DNA from: CAYUJH01 sp964394585
Lineage (GTDB): Bacteria > Bacteroidota > Bacteroidia > Cytophagales > Flammeovirgaceae
NCBI GenBank assembly: GCA_964394585.1
Contig: CAYMYI010000033.1
Span: forward strand, 1-36,103
Length of the DNA: 36,103 nucleotides
Direction of reading: 5' to 3'
Within the stretch, counting starts at the first letter, position 1. Every line of letters starts with the position of its first letter. The position numbers and the translations under genes are program-made. The notes under the pieces were generated by a model. The model was not told the DNA's origin, did not search any database, and saw nothing but the letters and a program-made list of their open reading frames with translations. Of the stretch, positions 31,529-36,103 are shown piece after piece.

Positions 31529-33178
31529 ATGCACTTTCAAGAACTTGAAGAAGAATTTGGCCAGTTTATCGATTTTGGGAAAATCTTCGACCGACCTACT
31601 CGGCGTTTTCTCGTAGAGTATCTGTATGCGCGCTTTTTTGAAAAACCATTGCCCGATCTTAAAGAAAAGACGCTGTATTTTACTTACTTCAAAAATGCCC
31701 TCGACGCAGTATTTGAAAATGAACTGCTTATGCAAATTACGAAAGGAAACGAGGGCATGTCTAAAGAGCTAATGCACGACCTGCTGAAATGGATTCGCAA
31801 AACCGACCGAAAAATCGGAGAAGAAAATCCCTTTTACGATGAAAAACAGCAGTTCGATGCATGGAGCCATAAGCCTACATTTCTGTGGCGAGAAACTTGG
31901 TACAACCTCATCAATTTTTTAAAAAACCAGTATAAAACCGAAACATTAGATGCCTCATTCTATGCCCAAAAACTCAAGACGCTCATCGAAACAGCCCCTA
32001 AGAACATCCGAGAGCAAGAAACTGCCGATGCTGAACCGTTACAATCGCCTCTCGATACGGTAATTAACGATTTGCTCGCTCAATGGGATGCCCTGCTTTC
32101 CGCCAAAATTCTTACGTACCAAGCTGAAGAAATTGCCCAAGAAAGCGAGGCATTTCTCGAAAAAGTATCGGGCAAGGCAAAGGAATATCTGAAACTGATG
32201 GAACTGATTAACCCCATTGCCAATGCGGCCGGGCGTTATTGGGATATGTCGCGCGGGCTATGGCGCGATACGAGCTTCGATGTGCTTGATCGTTACCACG
32301 ATTTGCTCGAAAACGAAGAGTCGATTCGAGAACTTGCCGATCTGCTCGGCAAAATGCGCGAAGCGGAGATTGAATTAGAGGAAGAAACGTTCGAAAACGT
32401 AGTAGTGCGGAAAGAATGGGTGCCCGACCCAACTCTGCGCGAAGAAGTCAACGGTTTGGAAGGAAGCAACGATTTGAACCGAATTGTGCCTTCGGAAGCT
32501 GCATTCCTTGCCGACTCGTTCACTGAAACCGTTTTTTATCAAAAATTTGCCGAGCAAGATTTGCTTTCGTTCCGCTACGAAGGGAAAAAGCTAGTGCGCA
32601 GTGAAAACGTAACGTTTAACACCAGGCAGAAGCAAAAGAAAAAGGAGAAAGGCCCGTTCATTCTCTGCATCGATACGAGTGGCTCTATGCACGGGCTTCC
32701 TGCGCAAATTGCCAAAGTTATGGCATTTGCCATTATGAAAATGGCAGCCAAAGAAGAACGCAAGTGTTTCCTCATATCGTTTTCGATTGGCATACGCACC
32801 ATTCAACTCTCGGATATTGCCAACTCCATGGATCAAATTGTTGATTTTTTACGGATGTCGTTCGATGGAGGTACGGATGTAACTCCAGCACTTTCGGCAG
32901 CTTTAGACATGCTCCAAACCAACGATTACCGCCAAGCTGACGTCCTGATGATTTCCGATTTTATCATGTTTGGCATTCGGGAAGAAGTGCTCGATCGCAT
33001 TCAGCGCGAACAGCACAAAGGAACGCAATTCCATAGTCTCACCATTTCTAACAAAGCGAACAAAGAAGTACTGCAAGTATTTGATAATAGTTGGTTTTAC
33101 GACCCCGGCAGCCGGAGTGTCATCCGACAAGCGTTAGAAGATTTCCAAACATTGCAAACCGAAGTGCATTCCTTATAA
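31529..33178 (+). CDS. ViaA-like von Willebrand factor A domain protein
   Basis: A 549-residue cytosolic protein with a helical N-terminal half and a C-terminal VWA domain. The MIDAS metal site is visible: DTSGSM beginning at Asp382, then the Thr in SFDGGTDVTPAL and the Asp in VLMISDFIMFG. The helical region WDMSRGLWRDTSFDVLDRYHDLLE and the overall layout resemble E. coli ViaA, which works with the MoxR-type AAA+ ATPase RavA on respiratory and iron-sulfur enzymes. No ravA homologue is in the window, so a partner must be encoded elsewhere or be absent. The start is the ATG at 31529. The gene is probably transcribed with the ceramidase-like and TPR genes. The family link to ViaA is by eye. Confidence 0.8.
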   Translation: MHFQELEEEFGQFIDFGKIFDRPTRRFLVEYLYARFFEKPLPDLKEKTLYFTYFKNALDAVFENELLMQITKGNEGMSKELMHDLLKWIRKTDRKIGEENPFYDEKQQFDAWSHKPTFLWRETWYNLINFLKNQYKTETLDASFYAQKLKTLIETAPKNIREQETADAEPLQSPLDTVINDLLAQWDALLSAKILTYQAEEIAQESEAFLEKVSGKAKEYLKLMELINPIANAAGRYWDMSRGLWRDTSFDVLDRYHDLLENEESIRELADLLGKMREAEIELEEETFENVVVRKEWVPDPTLREEVNGLEGSNDLNRIVPSEAAFLADSFTETVFYQKFAEQDLLSFRYEGKKLVRSENVTFNTRQKQKKKEKGPFILCIDTSGSMHGLPAQIAKVMAFAIMKMAAKEERKCFLISFSIGIRTIQLSDIANSMDQIVDFLRMSFDGGTDVTPALSAALDMLQTNDYRQADVLMISDFIMFGIREEVLDRIQREQHKGTQFHSLTISNKANKEVLQVFDNSWFYDPGSRSVIRQALEDFQTLQTEVHSL

Positions 33179-33258
33179 CTATTCTGTTCAAATGCCAATC
33201 ATTGTCCGGATGCCTTCTATGTAGTTACCCAACCGCAAGTCATATAAGCCTTTGGTCT

Positions 33259-34260
33259 TTATTTAATTTTAATCTGTGTGGCGCCATACCCAAACCGCTC
33301 GCGTCGTGCATCTTTGAAGTAATCTACATGAGGGTGTCCACTCAACCGCCGCTGTACCTCTAGCCGAAGTGTTCCGTTCCCTACGCCATGGATCACAATC
33401 AGATCGTCGTAGCCTTGGGCAATGGCTTGGTCGAAAGCTCGTTCGAACGCTTCGAGTTGCATTTTCAGAATCTCTTCTTGGGGAATGGCGTTGTGGTGAG
33501 GGGTTAGCTTTTCAATGTGCAAATCGACTTCCATATTTCCTGAACGATGTTTTTTAGGAGCAATGGCTTCTATGTTTTTTTTTGCATTATTGGCAGGCTT
33601 TCCTTCCATAATTTGGGTGCGTAGTTGTTGGGGGTTTATCGGTGTGAGGTTTTCTCCATCTACTTGGAACACATACCCCTTTCGTCCAATTATAGGCGCA
33701 TCTCGTTTGCTTTTATAGAACGTATCGGCTTTAAAACGGAACTTCTTTTCCAGCGGTGTTTGGTAGTTGTACACTCCTTTGTGGAAAAATAGCAGTTGTA
33801 CTACATACGCGGGCCAGCTTTCAAATTTGGAAAGTTCTAGTTGTTGTAATTGTACCCACGAGCGGGCTTCGAGCATTCCCATTTTTACCCCATAAAACAG
33901 GCGTTCGTGTGCTTCGCCTAGCGTATATGCCACCGATAAATCGGTGTTGTTAGCAAGGCAAACATCTACGAGTTGATCGTTGTAATGCACAAAAGCAAGG
34001 TAGACGCCTCGTTGTGCTTGAGCGGGTTGTGCCTCTTGTTTGCGTAATATTTGCTTCGATTTTTTCTTGCGGGCTGGGGCTTCTTCTTCTTTGCGAAAGT
34101 AGCTGCGCTCTTCGTTATTTACCAATACGAGGTTGTTGCGTAAAAAAGGAATGCGAAAACCATCTTCGATTTCCACCTCTACTTCTTGAGGGTTGGGAAA
34201 GGATGTAATAATGCCCTCTTCGTTGCCGCGAATGCTACGCACTTTGTCGCCAATATTCAT
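33259..34260 (-). CDS. DUF2027 and Smr domain protein
   Basis: A 333-residue cytosolic protein. The N-terminal region (1-60, MNIGDKVRSIRGNEEGIITSF) is a small beta domain, then a basic, low-complexity linker (about 57-80) leads into the DUF2027-like core (about 85-210). Residues 245-333 form an Smr domain with the VDLHIEKLTP start and the GVGNGTLR motif (at about 292-299), corresponding to the H-G-x-G-x-G-x-L-R nuclease loop of MutS2/Smr proteins, with Asn replacing one small residue. Smr domains cut branched DNA or RNA. The combination with DUF2027 is typical of Bacteroidota, and its biological substrate is not known to me. On the minus strand a TAnnTTTG element lies 54-61 bases upstream of the ATG at 34260. 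Confidence 0.85.
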   Translation of the reverse strand: MNIGDKVRSIRGNEEGIITSFPNPQEVEVEIEDGFRIPFLRNNLVLVNNEERSYFRKEEEAPARKKKSKQILRKQEAQPAQAQRGVYLAFVHYNDQLVDVCLANNTDLSVAYTLGEAHERLFYGVKMGMLEARSWVQLQQLELSKFESWPAYVVQLLFFHKGVYNYQTPLEKKFRFKADTFYKSKRDAPIIGRKGYVFQVDGENLTPINPQQLRTQIMEGKPANNAKKNIEAIAPKKHRSGNMEVDLHIEKLTPHHNAIPQEEILKMQLEAFERAFDQAIAQGYDDLIVIHGVGNGTLRLEVQRRLSGHPHVDYFKDARRERFGYGATQIKIK

Positions 34261-34313
34261 AAGTAACGTTTGTATTTTTAGAGTAAAACATTTATATCAA
34301 CAAATTGTAACTT

Positions 34314-34321
34314 CAAAAGTA
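34314..34321 (-). promoter_or_regulatory. Candidate -7 promoter element of the DUF2027-Smr gene
   Basis: The minus strand reads TACTTTTG, a full match to TAnnTTTG, giving a leader of about 48 bases. It lies in the 99-base divergent spacer shared with the gene at 34360. No -33 TTTG is seen at the expected distance. Confidence 0.4.
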
Positions 34322-34359
34322 CGGAATGCTTCGCTTTGAAGCCGCGAGACTCACTCATC

Positions 34360-35094
34360 ATGTTATTAGATTTTTTATTTTTCGGGGTAGTTGCCGTGCT
34401 GATTGTCCCCACTATCAGCGGATACTATGCCTATACACACGGTCGGTCGTTTTGGTTATGGTTTGGCATCGGGTGTGCCCTACCGATTATCTCGTATTTT
34501 ATTTTATTGATGCTTCCCGATAAAACGCACCCTCTCGAAAAAGAACTCAACGATGTACGCCTCGAAAATAACTTATTGGGCACAAAGCCCGATTTTCCCT
34601 TCCACGAAACGCGCTTACGGCATCAGTTGCGTGCTGCTTCGGTCAACCGCATTACCTTTCAAGTAGTGCCTTCTGCCGTTGGAGAGTACGATACCATAGT
34701 ACCATCGATTGACGGCACCCCCCTGCGCGATTGGGTGCGCCACATAGAAAGACCGCTCGCCCTGCAAGACTCCGAAACCACCCTTGCAGGCGCTTATGAA
34801 GGCTTACCCACAAAGTTTGTACTTCCTCCGGCAATGCATTGGTTGGGCAAACCCCATTTATTTTATAAAGACAAACGGAAAAACCCAGCCATCTTAGTGT
34901 GTGCCGAGTCGGGCATGCTCGAAAACTGGGCATTGATGGCGCAAATTGAAATTTTCCCACGCCATATTGTGTGGCGCGGATTTTACCAATTACAGCGTTA
35001 TAAATCGTGGGACTACGACACACTCGGGCCGTTTATCTTCGATAAGTTACAATACATGGATGCCCTAAAAGCCTTACAAAAAAATGCACATTAA
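34360..35094 (+). CDS. Membrane-anchored protein of unknown function
   Basis: I do not recognise this family. It has 244 residues from the ATG at 34360; an in-frame TTG at 34336 would add eight polar residues before the hydrophobic start. Two N-terminal membrane helices (about residues 2-22 and 30-52) leave a large cytosolic or periplasmic domain. Its second half has a strand-rich run (ERPLALQDSETTLAGAYEGL, FVLPPAMHWLG, LFYKDKRKNPAILVCAESG, ENWALMAQIEIFPRHIVWRGF, WDYDTLGPFIFDKLQYMDAL). It is divergent from the Smr gene and convergent with the channel gene. Their stop codons overlap in the sequence TTAA at 35091-35094. Confidence 0.75.
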   Translation: MLLDFLFFGVVAVLIVPTISGYYAYTHGRSFWLWFGIGCALPIISYFILLMLPDKTHPLEKELNDVRLENNLLGTKPDFPFHETRLRHQLRAASVNRITFQVVPSAVGEYDTIVPSIDGTPLRDWVRHIERPLALQDSETTLAGAYEGLPTKFVLPPAMHWLGKPHLFYKDKRKNPAILVCAESGMLENWALMAQIEIFPRHIVWRGFYQLQRYKSWDYDTLGPFIFDKLQYMDALKALQKNAH

Positions 35095-36101
35095 CGCGCA
35101 TGGCATACTCGCTCTAAACGGTTTCGCTCGGTGGGTGTAGTAACTACCAATAAAATACTCCCGTGTTGTATCACATGAAAAGGCGAAGGTTTAATGTGCC
35201 AGTCTTCTCGGTCGCGTATTGCGATGATCAGCGTGTTTTCCAAATCGTGAATAGGTAGGTCGCCAAGTTTTTTGCCCGCCAACTCTTCCGATAAAGCTAT
35301 TTCCTCAATCCGCAGATTGTTATCGCGTTGGCGGAGCACCTCCATAAAGTTCATCACGTGGGGGCGCAGCATTTCAGAAACCATGCGCAACCCCCCAATT
35401 ACCGAAGGAGAAACCACTTGGTCGGCACCTACAGTTCGGAGCTTATGAACGTGCCGCGCTTCTTTCGACATCACCACCACGCGTATTTTTGCGTTCGCTT
35501 GCTTGGCACTCAAGCAGATTACCAAATTGGCGTTATCGTCATCGGTAGCAATAAAAACCCCTTCAGCACGCTCTATGCCAAGTTTTTGGAGTACATCGTC
35601 TTCGGTGCAATCGCCAATTAACCCGGCAGCTTGCGGATACATGGTATGCAGGTTATTCACCCGCCGTTCGTCGAGGTCGGCAAAGGCAAAGGGGCGTTCG
35701 GTCAAATGCAATTCTTCAATAATTTGTTGCCCTACTCTGCCCACTCCACAGACAATGTAGTGGTTTTCTAATTTTTTGATGCGCTGCTCCATTTTCCGTA
35801 TAGTGTATTTGTGTTGAAGATCGCCTTCAATAATTAAAGCAGCAATGTTACTAAGCAAATAGGTAAGGATTCCTATGCCTGAAAATGCTAAGAAAATAGT
35901 GAAAACGCGAGCTTGTATATTATTGCTAAGGTCAATAACCTCGGTATACCCGATAGTTGAAATCGTGATGACCGTCATGTAGAGGCAATCGAACCACAAC
36001 GCTTCCGGGGCAAATAGCTTGTAGCCTACCGTGCCCACAGTTAAAATAAGAGTCTGTTGGGGATTTACATACTGCAATTTTTTTGGTAAAATAAAGACCA
36101 T
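35091..36101 (-). CDS. Two-TM potassium channel with cytosolic TrkA-N/TrkA-C (RCK) domains, unusual selectivity filter
   Basis: A 336-residue visible protein. The first ATG in view is at 36101, two bases from the window edge, so a longer N-terminus outside the window is possible; the first helix looks short (QTLILTVGTVGYKLF). Order: TM1 (about 15-30), pore helix and filter (YMTVITISTIGYTEV, 41-55), TM2 (about 66-92), then TrkA-N (residues 114-240) with nucleotide-binding CGVGRVG (118-124) and acidic ADLDERR, and a TrkA-C domain (about 255-336). RCK-regulated channels pass K+ in response to nucleotides or ions. The filter reads T-I-G-Y-T, not T-V-G-Y-G. The gene is convergent with the unrecognised membrane protein gene. 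Confidence 0.88.
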   Translation of the reverse strand: MVFILPKKLQYVNPQQTLILTVGTVGYKLFAPEALWFDCLYMTVITISTIGYTEVIDLSNNIQARVFTIFLAFSGIGILTYLLSNIAALIIEGDLQHKYTIRKMEQRIKKLENHYIVCGVGRVGQQIIEELHLTERPFAFADLDERRVNNLHTMYPQAAGLIGDCTEDDVLQKLGIERAEGVFIATDDDNANLVICLSAKQANAKIRVVVMSKEARHVHKLRTVGADQVVSPSVIGGLRMVSEMLRPHVMNFMEVLRQRDNNLRIEEIALSEELAGKKLGDLPIHDLENTLIIAIRDREDWHIKPSPFHVIQHGSILLVVTTPTERNRLERVCHAR

Positions 36102-36103
36102 CA

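Noticed and set aside
1..36103. tRNA genes, CRISPR arrays, transposases and phage genes
   Set aside because: All intergenic gaps are under 240 bases and none shows a cloverleaf, spaced repeats or flanking target duplications; no coding frame resembles a transposase, integrase or phage structural protein.

Overview
The window looks like a chromosomal segment of a Bacteroidota bacterium, most likely of the Cytophagales / Microscilla type. The evidence is a giant cell-surface protein with a gliding-motility type C-terminal domain (type B, type IX secretion) followed directly by a PorP/SprF-family outer-membrane protein, a TraR/DksA-like protein with the reduced zinc finger usual in this phylum, a multi-PAS histidine kinase, and several upstream regions carrying the Bacteroidota -7 promoter element TAnnTTTG. 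No tRNA, rRNA, CRISPR array, insertion sequence or prophage was seen. The species is not identifiable from the sequence alone.

Left part (1-9.6 kb): a cystathionine beta-synthase/cysteine synthase type PLP enzyme cut by the window edge (-), a TraR/DksA-like regulator (+) facing a biotin-dependent acyl-CoA carboxylase carboxyltransferase of methylcrotonyl-CoA carboxylase type (-) across a bidirectional terminator, a small two-TM protein with a GRAM-like domain (+), a frameshifted TetR-family relic, a 1283-residue cytosolic sensor kinase with about seven PAS domains and one GAF (-), an RlmD/RumA-type 23S rRNA uracil methyltransferase (-) and an unrecognised small protein (-).

Middle part (9.7-17.2 kb, all +): a CASTOR/POLLUX-like channel with two TrkA-N-like regions, followed by two membrane proteins (one DUF4178-like), an EgtB-type sulfoxide synthase, an enoyl-CoA hydratase and a Wzx/MATE-like flippase.

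Centre (17.3-27.8 kb): a 3113-residue secreted mosaic protein (FnIII, LamG-like, seven VCBS/FG-GAP repeats, three tandem leucine-rich-repeat solenoids, Ig/PKD-like repeats, CHU_C domain) interrupted by a 10-N assembly gap, and its probable cognate PorP/SprF protein, which carries an unusual arginine/lysine-rich tail. The two form a transcription unit ending in a strong hairpin terminator. This is the most distinctive part of the window.

Right part (27.9-36.1 kb): a sugar-nucleotidyltransferase-like protein with an eroded active site, translationally coupled to a secreted TPR protein, then a ceramidase-family membrane protein and a ViaA-like VWA protein (all +). A DUF2027-Smr protein (-), a small membrane protein (+), and a two-TM potassium-channel/TrkA-N protein with an altered selectivity filter (-) complete the window. 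Apart from the surface-protein pair and the short operons noted, most genes are metabolically unrelated neighbours. No stretch over 300 bases lacks a gene.
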